The notes below the pieces were generated by a model, which worked only from the letters and a program-made list of their open reading frames with translations, had not been told where the DNA came from and ran no database searches. Shown here piece after piece: positions 8,000 to 15,250 of a stretch of DNA of 35,859 nt. Position 1 is the first letter of the stretch. Each line of letters starts with the position of its first letter. The translations under genes were made by a program, and so were the position numbers. The stretch comes from Candidatus Peribacteria bacterium (lineage in GTDB: Bacteria > Patescibacteriota > Gracilibacteria > Peribacterales > Peribacteraceae): positions 1 to 35,859 of the forward strand of contig CALRAD010000001.1 of NCBI GenBank assembly GCA_943350395.1, in the 5' to 3' direction.

Positions 8000-8764
8000 A
8001 TGTCCTCGGAAAAACTGAACAGGGCGCTAGAGGAAACCGTCCTCAGATACCCCTACAATTCGGCAAGTGCACTGATTGAAACATTCACGCATACATTCAA
8101 CGAGCAAATGGGGGGAAGCTGTGCACAACAATTGAGAATAGCGAAATCCATGCTGAAACAACGAGGGATGAAAACACAGTTTCTCTCAGCTGATACAAGC
8201 GTGCATACCATGGGAATCGTTACAGACGGCAAAAATCGCTACATCATTGACCCGTCAAAAACGATGACGGAAGCTATCCCCGTCGATCGACTGCTTAAGG
8301 AGGGAGAAACGCTGATCTCTCCGGCATTCCCAAACAATACGCGTGCCAAACGCAGTGTGAGATTCGTGCCTACGGGGGAATATACATTCCGTCAAGAAGT
8401 GATCACAGTCAGCGAGAGGACACACTGGCAAGAATCGGTGAGTGTTGAGTCCTTCGACATACGCAAGGTCGTGGATAATCCGCCGATGGGCAACATCGAT
8501 TGTGAAGTCTCCCGAAACAGCAAAAGCATACAAATGGTGGCAGTTCTACCAGATAAAGATGTCGCAGCACTCAAGGCTACTGATACCTCGAGAATGCAAA
8601 TTCGTCTTCTTGGAGGAGAGGAAGAACACGATCCGGATAGAAAAAAAATGATTTTTGGAGCGATAGCCCAATCTTGTCGAGTGACTCGCAATGACCTCTT
8701 TCGATATCTCTTCCAAGGACAAGAGCTTCTGCAACAATTAATGAAAAATCACCAAACATCCTGA
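8000..8764 (+). CDS. Putative Cys-His-Asp protein, transglutaminase/arylamine N-acetyltransferase-like
   Basis: 254 residues. Spaced motifs suggest a papain-like/transglutaminase-fold triad: Cys41 in MGGSCAQQ at the start of a helix with Leu and Lys residues, His69 in SVHTMGIV on a strand, and Asp84 in YIIDPS on the next strand. This order (C in GG-x-C, H, D in a YIIDP-type strand) is shared by transglutaminase-like proteins and arylamine N-acetyltransferases. The C-terminal 150 residues are not recognised. The start is set at ATG 8000 from the promoter; ATG 7988 lies inside the -10 box. Monocistronic; it converges with 8786-9073. The triad is seen in sequence, but activity is an inference. 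Confidence 0.6.
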   Translation: MSSEKLNRALEETVLRYPYNSASALIETFTHTFNEQMGGSCAQQLRIAKSMLKQRGMKTQFLSADTSVHTMGIVTDGKNRYIIDPSKTMTEAIPVDRLLKEGETLISPAFPNNTRAKRSVRFVPTGEYTFRQEVITVSERTHWQESVSVESFDIRKVVDNPPMGNIDCEVSRNSKSIQMVAVLPDKDVAALKATDTSRMQIRLLGGEEEHDPDRKKMIFGAIAQSCRVTRNDLFRYLFQGQELLQQLMKNHQTS

Positions 8765-8785
8765 AGAAGCGGATGATGATGCAAG

Positions 8786-9073
8786 CTAAAACTCCTCTAT
8801 CGGCTGCCGGTGACTTCTTGCAAGAGCCCAAGCGACAAATTCAACTGTTCTATGCTGAAGATCATCGATCAATGCAGAATCGCACAATTTATCCTGCATT
8901 GCGAGTTCTAACTGAAAAATAAGCATCCTAACCTTTTGTGCATTTCCTCCGCAAAGCTCCAGCAGAGTCATTTTCGGCTTCGGTTCAACACCTGTCTGCC
9001 TCTGCATCAGATCCAAAGCCTGCTGTGTAATCGAGGGAAGTGTCGGTGCTGTCCTGATGCCTTCATTGTACAT
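8786..9073 (-). CDS. Small hypothetical protein (95 aa), paralogue of the upstream gene
   Basis: No known family. Predicted mostly helical and soluble. The C-terminal half shares a motif with the neighbouring protein at 9107-9574: an acidic/aliphatic helix, LC(D/N), then I..(L/I)..RTVEF..W.L(A/S)(R/K). The two are therefore tandem paralogues, this one shorter at both ends. Its own promoter (TTGATT-17-TACACT) lies over the end of the upstream gene, so it can be expressed independently. Confidence 0.6.
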   Translation of the reverse strand: MYNEGIRTAPTLPSITQQALDLMQRQTGVEPKPKMTLLELCGGNAQKVRMLIFQLELAMQDKLCDSALIDDLQHRTVEFVAWALARSHRQPIEEF

Positions 9074-9081
9074 AGTGATTG

Positions 9082-9110
9082 AGTGTAAATGAGTGCTAGA
9101 AGAGAATCAA
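9082..9110 (-). promoter_or_regulatory. Promoter of the 95-residue gene
   Basis: Minus strand TTGATT (9105-9110), 17 bases, TACACT (9082-9087), eight bases, then ATG 9073. The -35 overlaps the stop codon of the preceding gene. Confidence 0.5.
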
Positions 9111-9574
9111 GAAGCCTGCTTATCATGAAAAGCTCGCCATCTCACGAGGCTTTCGACATACACGCCAAGCAACCGCTCCTGATTGACCTTGTCGTAGAGA
9201 ACATCGTGCGTGTGTTGATCACCGTCATATCGACCAGAAGCAAGCTCGTCCGCAATAGCAAGATTAATGAGCTCCTCCGTTCGGTCTTCCAGATCCAAGA
9301 GATCATCGTATTTGGGAACCAAAAATTCATCATCAGCCTGAAATCGCTTCGATAGCACCCAAAGCATGAACTCAACGGTGCGAGCGCGAATTTCCTGAAT
9401 AAACTTGTCATTGCACAGTCGCTGATCCAAGCCGAATTCGATGCGCGCGATCGCGCGGGCAAACCCTTCTCTGTTTTCTTCGAACAATTGATCAAGTCTC
9501 TCTTCATCGAGCGGCTCGAATCCGGATTCCTCCCGTAAAATCTGCCAAACATTGTCGAGAACTTCATGAGCCAT
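9107..9574 (-). CDS. Hypothetical helical protein, translationally coupled to leuS
   Basis: 155 residues starting at ATG 9572-9574, one base after the leuS stop (TGA 9576-9578 on the minus strand). Coupling to leuS is therefore likely. The product is acidic, helical and soluble, with no signal peptide. Residues around 55-95 contain DQRLCNDKFIQEIRARTVEF, shared in pattern with the 95-residue protein downstream. The C-terminal part is rich in Asp, Glu and aromatic residues. No function can be assigned, and the link to leucyl-tRNA synthetase may be only transcriptional. Confidence 0.65.
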   Translation of the reverse strand: MAHEVLDNVWQILREESGFEPLDEERLDQLFEENREGFARAIARIEFGLDQRLCNDKFIQEIRARTVEFMLWVLSKRFQADDEFLVPKYDDLLDLEDRTEELINLAIADELASGRYDGDQHTHDVLYDKVNQERLLGVYVESLVRWRAFHDKQAS

Positions 9575-9575
9575 A

Positions 9576-12035
9576 TCACACAACAAAACTGATAAGCTTC
9601 TCCGGCACGTAAATCTCTTTTTTCAGCCCCGATTCGATGTACTTCTTCACATTCCCGTTTTCTTTTGCCAAAGCGAGAATCTCTTCTTTCGTCGCATCTC
9701 TCGGCACAACAATATCGCCACGAAGTTTTCCGTTGATTTGAATCGCAATCGTCATCGTTGCTTCGACGATGAGAGCCGGATCGTACTTCGGCCAGGGTTG
9801 CTGAATGGCAAAGTCTTTGCCTCCAAGCTCCGACCAAAGTTCTTCCGACAAGTGTGGAGCGAGTGGAGCGAGAAGCAGCGCGACTGTTTTCCCAAGTGCA
9901 ATTGAAAGAGCTTCTTCTTTCTCGATCAGATTCAAAAACTCCATAAGCGCACTGATCGCGGTATTGAAATGCATCGCCTCGATGTCTTCCGTAACTTTTT
10001 TGATCGTTTTGTGAAGCGCGGTTGTAACCGCAGAAGAATCACTCTTCATCGTCATATCAACCTTCTCCGTAATCGCCCGGTGGATACGCTTCACGAAACG
10101 AACAACACCGTTGATGCCAAGATCGCTCCAATCGCCTCCCGCTTCAAAAGGCCCCATGAACATGAGGTACATACGGAAGACATCGCTTCCGTGTTCGTTC
10201 ACGAACGCATCCGGACTGACGACATTTCCTTTGCTTTTGCTCATCTTCGCGCCCTTGTGCGTAACCAAACCCTGATGAACTAATTTCCGAAACGGTTCTT
10301 CATGAGACACGTAGCCGAAATCTTTCAGTGCCATCATCACGAATCGGGCGTAGATCAAATGCATACACGCATGCTCGGGTCCGCCGATATACATCGAGAC
10401 AGGAAGCCATTTCTTTTCGAGAGAGGGATCAACGACGGCTCCCCTTCCCCCCTCGGGGGAAGGGGTCGGGGGATGGGGGTGGGCACCCGCCATCAAATAT
10501 CTCAAATAATAAAAACTGCTGCACACGAACGTGTCCATCGTGTCGTATTCCGGCGTCCAGCCTTTTCCGAAGATTTTCTCTGTACGTTCTTTAAATTCTT
10601 TCGAAAGCTTGAGTGGCGATTCTCCTGTCGGGCGAAATTCGACATCGGTTGGAAGTAACCACGGAAGATGCTCCCCCGGAACGGGGTGCGGTTTGCCCTC
10701 GGGGTCATAGACGATTGGAATCGGAGCACCCCAATAGCGTTGACGGGAGACAAGCCAGTCGCGGAGACGATATTGCACGACAGGCTGTCCAAGACCTGTT
10801 TTCGTCATGTGCTTAATAACGTCCTCACGTACTTCTCCCCAGCGTCTGCCCTTGAACTGCTCAGGTTGCATCATGATGGCGTTCGGATCCTTCGCATAAC
10901 ACACCTCGAGATTCTTTACTTTCTCAGCCTCTTTCGGATCCTCAGGGAACATGACAGGGCGAAGCGGGATGCCGTACTTCTTGGCAAACGCAAAGTCACG
11001 CGTGTCATGCGCGCTGCAGTGGACGATGCCTGTTCCGTAATCCATGACGACAAACGATGCCACCCAGATAGGGAGATCGCCTGTGCCAAACGGATCCTCG
11101 ACATAGCGACCTGTGAAAATACCCTCAACGTGTTCTTCAAAATTATATTTCTCTGTCGCTTTCAACTTCTTCATGCGCTCGACGAATGCCATCACGTCCT
11201 TCTCGTATTTCGTTCCTTTGACCATCTTCTCGACAAGCGGATGTTCCGGTGCGATCACGCTGAACGTCTGTGCCATAAACGTCTGCGGGACGGAATCGAA
11301 GACTTCGAACTCGTCGCCGAGATCCTTGATGCGTGACGGAATATTCACGCCTTCGTTTCTGCCGATCCAGTTTCGCTGCATTACTTTCGTTTTTTCGGGC
11401 CAATCGAGAGTTTCGAGGCCATCGAGCAACTGCTGCGAGTATTTCTTGATGTTCCAGAACCACTGTTCTAGTGATTTCTGAATGATCTCCGTACCACAAC
11501 GCTCACATTTGCCGTCCTGTGCCTGCTCGTTTGCGAGCACAGTCTGGCAACTCGGACAGAAATTCACATTGCCTTTCTTTTTGTACGCAAGCTTGTTCTT
11601 AAACATTTCGAGAAACAGCCACTGCGTCCACCGGTAATACTCGGGAGCTGTTGTGTTCACCATCTTGTCCCAGTCGTACATGCAACCGATTTTCTTGAGC
11701 TGCGTAATCATCGTCTCGACGTTTTTCTTGGTCGACTCCGCGGGGTGCACGCCGGTCTTGATCGCATAGTTCTCTGCAGGAAGACCAAAGGCGTCGAACC
11801 CCATGGGAGAAAACACATCGTGTCCCTGCATTTTCCGGAACCTTGCGATGCTGTCTGCCGGTGCGTAGTTGTACCAGTGACCGATATGGAGCTTGTCTCC
11901 GCTCGGATACGGAAACATCACGAGCGAGTAGTACGGATTTTTCGCCTTCTTCAAATCAGTCTTGAACACACCTGCCTCTTCCCATGCTTTCTGCCATTTG
12001 GCTTCGGCCTTTGAGGGATCATAGAAGCTCGACAT
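9576..12035 (-). CDS. leuS: Leucyl-tRNA synthetase
   Basis: 819 residues, class I synthetase charging tRNA-Leu. HIGH motif at 50-53, Zn-type CPSC...CERC pair in the 150-180 region, CP1 editing domain, KMSKS at 597-601, then the anticodon-binding and C-terminal domains (IQINGKLRGDI). Two oddities. The editing-domain Thr-rich motif (TTRPDT in E. coli) reads as FDSVPQT followed by FMAQTF near 244-258, although the AHDTRDFAFA segment with the conserved Asp is kept. And the loop near 515-535 carries PHPPTPSPEGGRG, encoded by a perfect DNA palindrome that looks like an in-frame repeat insertion. A TTGTCT-17-TAGTAT promoter ends six bases before the ATG. The small gene at 9107-9574 follows directly. 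Confidence 0.97.
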   Translation of the reverse strand: MSSFYDPSKAEAKWQKAWEEAGVFKTDLKKAKNPYYSLVMFPYPSGDKLHIGHWYNYAPADSIARFRKMQGHDVFSPMGFDAFGLPAENYAIKTGVHPAESTKKNVETMITQLKKIGCMYDWDKMVNTTAPEYYRWTQWLFLEMFKNKLAYKKKGNVNFCPSCQTVLANEQAQDGKCERCGTEIIQKSLEQWFWNIKKYSQQLLDGLETLDWPEKTKVMQRNWIGRNEGVNIPSRIKDLGDEFEVFDSVPQTFMAQTFSVIAPEHPLVEKMVKGTKYEKDVMAFVERMKKLKATEKYNFEEHVEGIFTGRYVEDPFGTGDLPIWVASFVVMDYGTGIVHCSAHDTRDFAFAKKYGIPLRPVMFPEDPKEAEKVKNLEVCYAKDPNAIMMQPEQFKGRRWGEVREDVIKHMTKTGLGQPVVQYRLRDWLVSRQRYWGAPIPIVYDPEGKPHPVPGEHLPWLLPTDVEFRPTGESPLKLSKEFKERTEKIFGKGWTPEYDTMDTFVCSSFYYLRYLMAGAHPHPPTPSPEGGRGAVVDPSLEKKWLPVSMYIGGPEHACMHLIYARFVMMALKDFGYVSHEEPFRKLVHQGLVTHKGAKMSKSKGNVVSPDAFVNEHGSDVFRMYLMFMGPFEAGGDWSDLGINGVVRFVKRIHRAITEKVDMTMKSDSSAVTTALHKTIKKVTEDIEAMHFNTAISALMEFLNLIEKEEALSIALGKTVALLLAPLAPHLSEELWSELGGKDFAIQQPWPKYDPALIVEATMTIAIQINGKLRGDIVVPRDATKEEILALAKENGNVKKYIESGLKKEIYVPEKLISFVV
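10441..10465. repeat. GC-rich palindrome inside leuS
   Basis: CCCCTTCCCCC (10441-10451), three bases, GGGGGAAGGGG (10455-10465): a perfect 11-bp inverted repeat, followed by further G-runs to about 10486. It encodes the TPSPEGGRG part of a Pro/Gly-rich loop in LeuRS where other family members have a short DPxxxx loop. This resembles dispersed palindromic repeats that can insert in frame. Confidence 0.75.
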
Positions 12036-12041
12036 GGAGAA

Positions 12042-12070
12042 ATACTACTGAGACATGCGAACGGAGACAA
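12042..12070 (-). promoter_or_regulatory. Promoter of leuS, leaderless type
   Basis: Minus strand TTGTCT (12065-12070), 17 bases, TAGTAT (12042-12047), six bases, then ATG 12035. Confidence 0.6.
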
Positions 12071-12163
12071 ACGAAATCGACTGTCGACACTTCTCTACAC
12101 CCGTTTTCTTGCGAAAAAGCAGCCAAAAAAAGAATGTGCTGGCACTTCGAGAATCAAAAGCAC

Positions 12164-12192
12164 TTGCCTGAGGCATGCTGCATGTGAATAAT
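12164..12192 (+). promoter_or_regulatory. Promoter of the 94-residue gene
   Basis: TTGCCT (12164-12169), 17 bases, AATAAT (12187-12192). The expected start site lies about 19 bases before ATG 12218. The span 12071-12163 shows nothing else recognisable. Confidence 0.4.
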
Positions 12193-12217
12193 GCGGCACT
12201 TTTCATCTCTCATTTTT

Positions 12218-12502
12218 ATGCCTATCAACACAATAAGTCCTGAAGAAGCAGTCCAGACATTGCCGATCCTCAGTGAAAGTGCCCGTGCTGCGGCAAAAGA
12301 TGGTGGCAAAACTCATACACTTCACAGAGTTGCAGATGACTTTCGGACTGAAGTAAGAGAACTTGTGTCAATTTTCCCGGGAAACCCGAAAGTTGCAGCA
12401 ATGATGACAGCTCTCGAACGTGACAGTGTTACATGGAATTCTTTTGAAACGATTGCGGGACACTTTGATGCACTGGCGAATGAATTGGCAAATGCAGCGT
12501 AA
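12218..12502 (+). CDS. Small hypothetical protein (94 aa)
   Basis: A soluble, helix-rich product without Cys, signal peptide or membrane segment. It begins MPINTISPEEAVQTLP and ends in an Ala-rich helix. No family is recognised. ATG 12218 is preferred over the upstream ATG 12191, which overlaps the -10 box. It sits 44 bases before der on the same strand, but der appears to have its own extended -10 promoter. Its place between leuS and der suggests a housekeeping setting, nothing more. Confidence 0.5.
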   Translation: MPINTISPEEAVQTLPILSESARAAAKDGGKTHTLHRVADDFRTEVRELVSIFPGNPKVAAMMTALERDSVTWNSFETIAGHFDALANELANAA

Positions 12503-12526
12503 AGCAGCGACGAAACCTGGAGTCTC

Positions 12527-12535
12527 TGCTACACT
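12527..12535 (+). promoter_or_regulatory. Extended -10 promoter of der
   Basis: TGC followed by TACACT (12530-12535), a TGn extended -10, ends 11 bases before ATG 12547. The -35 region 17 bases upstream (GCGACG) is poor, as is common with extended -10 promoters. Confidence 0.45.
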
Positions 12536-12546
12536 GGCGTTTCGCC

Positions 12547-13923
12547 ATGGCTAAACTACCTACCGTAGCCATTATCGGCAGACCCAATACAGGGAAATCC
12601 ACGCTTTTTAACAGGCTCGTGGGCTCGAGGCGCGCCATCGAAAGTGAAGTGGCGGGAACGACACGGGACCTGATCAGCCACCGAATCGACGAGGCCGAGG
12701 TGCCCTACATCCTTCTCGATACGGGCGGCATCGGTTCGACCGAAGACAAAGACTTCGAAGCCGACGTGAAAGGCCAATCGATCCTCGCTCTCGAGCATGC
12801 CGATCTGATCGTCTTCACCGTCAACTCTCGAGAAGCAATCACAGGCGATGACCAAAAAGTAGTCGACATGTTGCGAAAACGCAGAAAAAAGAACGTGCCC
12901 GTTCTCGTCGTACTTACAAAAGTCGATGATCCCGGAAAATCTGCATCGATTATTGCGGATTTTCAGGAGATGAATGTGGGAGAAGATCTTGTGACCGTCA
13001 GCGCACCGCACTATCTCGGCATCGAGGACCTGAATTCGGCAATTGCAGCCCAGCTGAAAAAGTTGGGCTTTCTCGCCGTCACGGTTGCCGTCGATCCGGA
13101 TGCGAAAGCAGCGCCCAGAATCGCGATCATCGGACGGCCGAATGTCGGAAAAAGCTCGATTGTGAACGCAATGATGAGTGACAGCCAGCGCTCGGTGCTG
13201 CCACTTCTGGTTTCGCCGGTCGCAGGAACGACCAGGGATTCGACGGATACCGAAGTGAAATTCCACGATCGGACGTACATCTTGGTCGATACCGCTGGAC
13301 TCAAGAAACGCGTCTACAAGCTCGAAGACGTCGAGAGATTTTCAACGATGCGCACGATCCAGGCGATCGAGCAGTCCGACACCGTTGTGCTGGTGCTCGA
13401 CGCGCTCGTGGAAGTGAGCCAGCAGGACAAACGCATCGCATCGATGGCAATCGAAAGCGGAAAAGGGCTGATCATTCTCGCCAACAAAATCGACGGCATT
13501 AAAGGGGAGGCAAGAAAACAGAGACTGCATGAAATTGGGTTGCACTTGAGCTTCTGCAAGTTCGCACCTATTCTCCCCTGTTCCGCGGTGAGCCGAGAAG
13601 GACTCGTCAAACTCTTCGACATGGTCGACTCGGTCCAGCGAAGCCGCTTGCGTCACATCACGACGAGAGAACTGCGACGCTGGTTCGAGCAAATTGTCCA
13701 TGGACAACCGCTCGGAGAGGTCGGCAAGTGCAAGCACATCACACAAGCCGACGATCTGCCTCCGACGTTCGTCCTCTTCGTGAAAGACGCAAAACGCGTA
13801 CGGGTGTCGCAGCTCCGGTATCTCGAAAACAGACTCCGAGAAACTTTCGGCTTCGACGGTGTGCCGATTCGATGGGTCACAAAATCCACGCCGAAGAAGG
13901 TGGAGAGGATGATCAAAAGATAA
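12547..13923 (+). CDS. der: Ribosome biogenesis GTPase Der (EngA)
   Basis: 458 residues with two consecutive TrmE/Era-type GTPase domains, the hallmark of Der, which acts in 50S subunit maturation. Domain 1: P-loop GRPNTGKS at 11-18, DTGG in G3, TKVD as G4. Domain 2: P-loop GRPNVGKS near 196-203, DTAG in G3, NKID near 313-316. The C-terminal KH-like domain follows (LRRWFEQIVHG to RWVTKSTPKK). Length is normal for the family. The end converges on the LOG-family gene across a repeat-rich spacer. Confidence 0.96.
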   Translation: MAKLPTVAIIGRPNTGKSTLFNRLVGSRRAIESEVAGTTRDLISHRIDEAEVPYILLDTGGIGSTEDKDFEADVKGQSILALEHADLIVFTVNSREAITGDDQKVVDMLRKRRKKNVPVLVVLTKVDDPGKSASIIADFQEMNVGEDLVTVSAPHYLGIEDLNSAIAAQLKKLGFLAVTVAVDPDAKAAPRIAIIGRPNVGKSSIVNAMMSDSQRSVLPLLVSPVAGTTRDSTDTEVKFHDRTYILVDTAGLKKRVYKLEDVERFSTMRTIQAIEQSDTVVLVLDALVEVSQQDKRIASMAIESGKGLIILANKIDGIKGEARKQRLHEIGLHLSFCKFAPILPCSAVSREGLVKLFDMVDSVQRSRLRHITTRELRRWFEQIVHGQPLGEVGKCKHITQADDLPPTFVLFVKDAKRVRVSQLRYLENRLRETFGFDGVPIRWVTKSTPKKVERMIKR

Positions 13924-13935
13924 AGGAGTTGTCAG

Positions 13936-14021
13936 TTCGAGTAGCCGCACCCCAAAAAAAACTTCTCGATACGCGCTCGAAGCGCTACTCGAAGTGACAC
14001 AAAAGTGCGGCGTATCGAGAA
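13936..14021. repeat. Multi-stem inverted-repeat region between convergent genes
   Basis: Three pairs of inverted arms overlap here: TTCGAGTAG (13936-13944) with CTACTCGAA (13985-13993), GCCGCAC (13944-13950) with GTGCGGC (14005-14011), and TTCTCGATACGC (13963-13974) with GCGTATCGAGAA (14010-14021). It fills the gap between der and the convergent LOG-family gene and may stop transcription from both sides. Confidence 0.7.
13962..14001. repeat. Dispersed repeat, copy 1
   Basis: CTTCTCGATACGCGC (13962-13976), a five-base centre, then GCGCTACTCGAAGTGACACA (13982-14001). The same two blocks with a different centre occur at 19256-19297. Confidence 0.8.
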
Positions 14022-14630
14022 CTAGCCCCTTCCATCCTTTGAGTCCTTCACGCGCCCGTCTTCGTGAATGGGTAACGGATACTGTTCGACAATACGTTCG
14101 AGCTTCATCAGCAGTTTTTTTGGATCATCGTCGAAGACCATGTTTGGCGGGACTTTTCGCTTGCAGAGACCTTCGATGACGAATGGAATGGAATTGGAGA
14201 TGCCGCCGGAATTTGTGACGACGCCGACCGATCGGCCTTCGTCATAGGCGATCGTGAGCTCATTGAGAGTTCCGATTCCTCCTCCGATAATGATGATCGC
14301 GTCGCTGCTTCGAATGTTAATGATGTCACGCTCCATGAAACCCATGCCGGTGAAGATAATGATGTCATGATCTGCGGGAGACAGGTATTCATTGATATGC
14401 TCGTACTCGGAAAACGCGGGAGAAATGCCAATGGTGAGTCCTCCGTGCTCCTTAGCCGAAAGCAATGCATCGTGCGGCAGACCCGGGCACGCACCGTTGA
14501 TGCAAATGTGTCCGCGCTTGGCGATCTCCATTCCGAGTTGCTTCGCCTTCTGACGGGCGACGCGGTCTTCCGTCTGAGGACCGCTTGCCGAGCCCATCAC
14601 GCCGATTTTCAGTTTGCGTCGGTGTTTCAT
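14022..14630 (-). CDS. LOG-family (SLOG/Rossmann-like) protein
   Basis: 202 residues. It begins KIGVMGSASG, continues with NGACPGLPHDAL, and contains GGGIGTLNEL, which matches the PGGxGTxxE nucleotide-binding signature of LOG/TIGR00725-type proteins. Some LOG proteins release cytokinin bases from nucleotides; many bacterial ones probably act on other nucleotides, so the substrate here is unknown. The start at ATG 14628-14630 (MKHRRKLK) is preferred because a TATAAT box lies 12 bases upstream; the frame stays open to 14675 but would overlap the preceding gene. It converges with der. Confidence 0.8.
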   Translation of the reverse strand: MKHRRKLKIGVMGSASGPQTEDRVARQKAKQLGMEIAKRGHICINGACPGLPHDALLSAKEHGGLTIGISPAFSEYEHINEYLSPADHDIIIFTGMGFMERDIINIRSSDAIIIIGGGIGTLNELTIAYDEGRSVGVVTNSGGISNSIPFVIEGLCKRKVPPNMVFDDDPKKLLMKLERIVEQYPLPIHEDGRVKDSKDGRG

Positions 14631-14642
14631 GTGTGTGAAGAA

Positions 14643-14671
14643 ATTATACGCAGGAGAATCCATACCATGAA
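14643..14671 (-). promoter_or_regulatory. Promoter of the LOG-family gene
   Basis: Minus strand TTCATG (14666-14671), 17 bases, TATAAT (14643-14648), 12 bases, then ATG 14630. It occupies the 41-base gap after the preceding gene. Confidence 0.5.
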
Positions 14672-15214
14672 TCACTGGATGTGAATTTCAAGGTCATTCC
14701 TGCATGCCACGGTAAGTGAAGGTGCGGTGACTGGATCAATCTGATTACACCTGCTCGCCTCTCTCGTTGTCTCTGCGAGACAGAGCGCCAGAAGATCACC
14801 GAGTGTCGGTATGTCCGCATGCGCATCGACAGGATGAAACTCTGAAAGTAGTTTGCACAGTCGTGGATCCTGCCTCGAAGCAGCCCACTGAATGCGTTCA
14901 AATTGCAATCGAAGTGCTGGATTCTGTTCTGCAATTGCAAGACCGGAAAGATACTCAGTCTGTCCACCGGAACTGATGAGAGTGTCTGCAACAGTTTCGA
15001 GAACGGTCTGCGGATCTGGTATGAGGGAATCGATGACTGCCCGAGTATTTGCTTGTTCAAGAGCACCGGTAACGCGAGAAACGACGGCCGCAGAATCCAA
15101 TGCACTCAGATCCTTCGCCATCGCCGCAAACGCATGGAAGTTTGCTTGTGACGGAGGCACAAAAGCGCACGCAATATAGAGCGCTATGGAGCCGAAAACA
15201 CAGAGAGCACGCAT
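14672..15214 (-). CDS. Secreted hypothetical protein (180 aa)
   Basis: The start at ATG 15212-15214 gives a signal peptide (MRALCVFGSIALYIACAFVP, cleavage near SQANF). The mature part is helical, with a few Cys residues (RLCKLL, ALCLAE, SRCNQ, VACRN), possibly paired outside the cell. No family is recognised. A TGC-TATACT extended -10 box ends six bases before the ATG and supports this start over the in-frame codon at 15277, which lies inside the ATPase gene. It follows the translocase ATPase on the same strand with a 25-base gap. Confidence 0.65.
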   Translation of the reverse strand: MRALCVFGSIALYIACAFVPPSQANFHAFAAMAKDLSALDSAAVVSRVTGALEQANTRAVIDSLIPDPQTVLETVADTLISSGGQTEYLSGLAIAEQNPALRLQFERIQWAASRQDPRLCKLLSEFHPVDAHADIPTLGDLLALCLAETTREASRCNQIDPVTAPSLTVACRNDLEIHIQ

Positions 15215-15220
15215 CGAAAC

Positions 15221-15250
15221 AGTATAGCAGATTTTCGCACTACATGCCAA
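15221..15250 (-). promoter_or_regulatory. Promoter of the 180-residue secreted protein, leaderless type
   Basis: Minus strand TTGGCA (15245-15250), 18 bases, extended TGC-TATACT (15221-15229), six bases, then ATG 15214. The -35 lies in the end of the ATPase gene. Confidence 0.5.
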
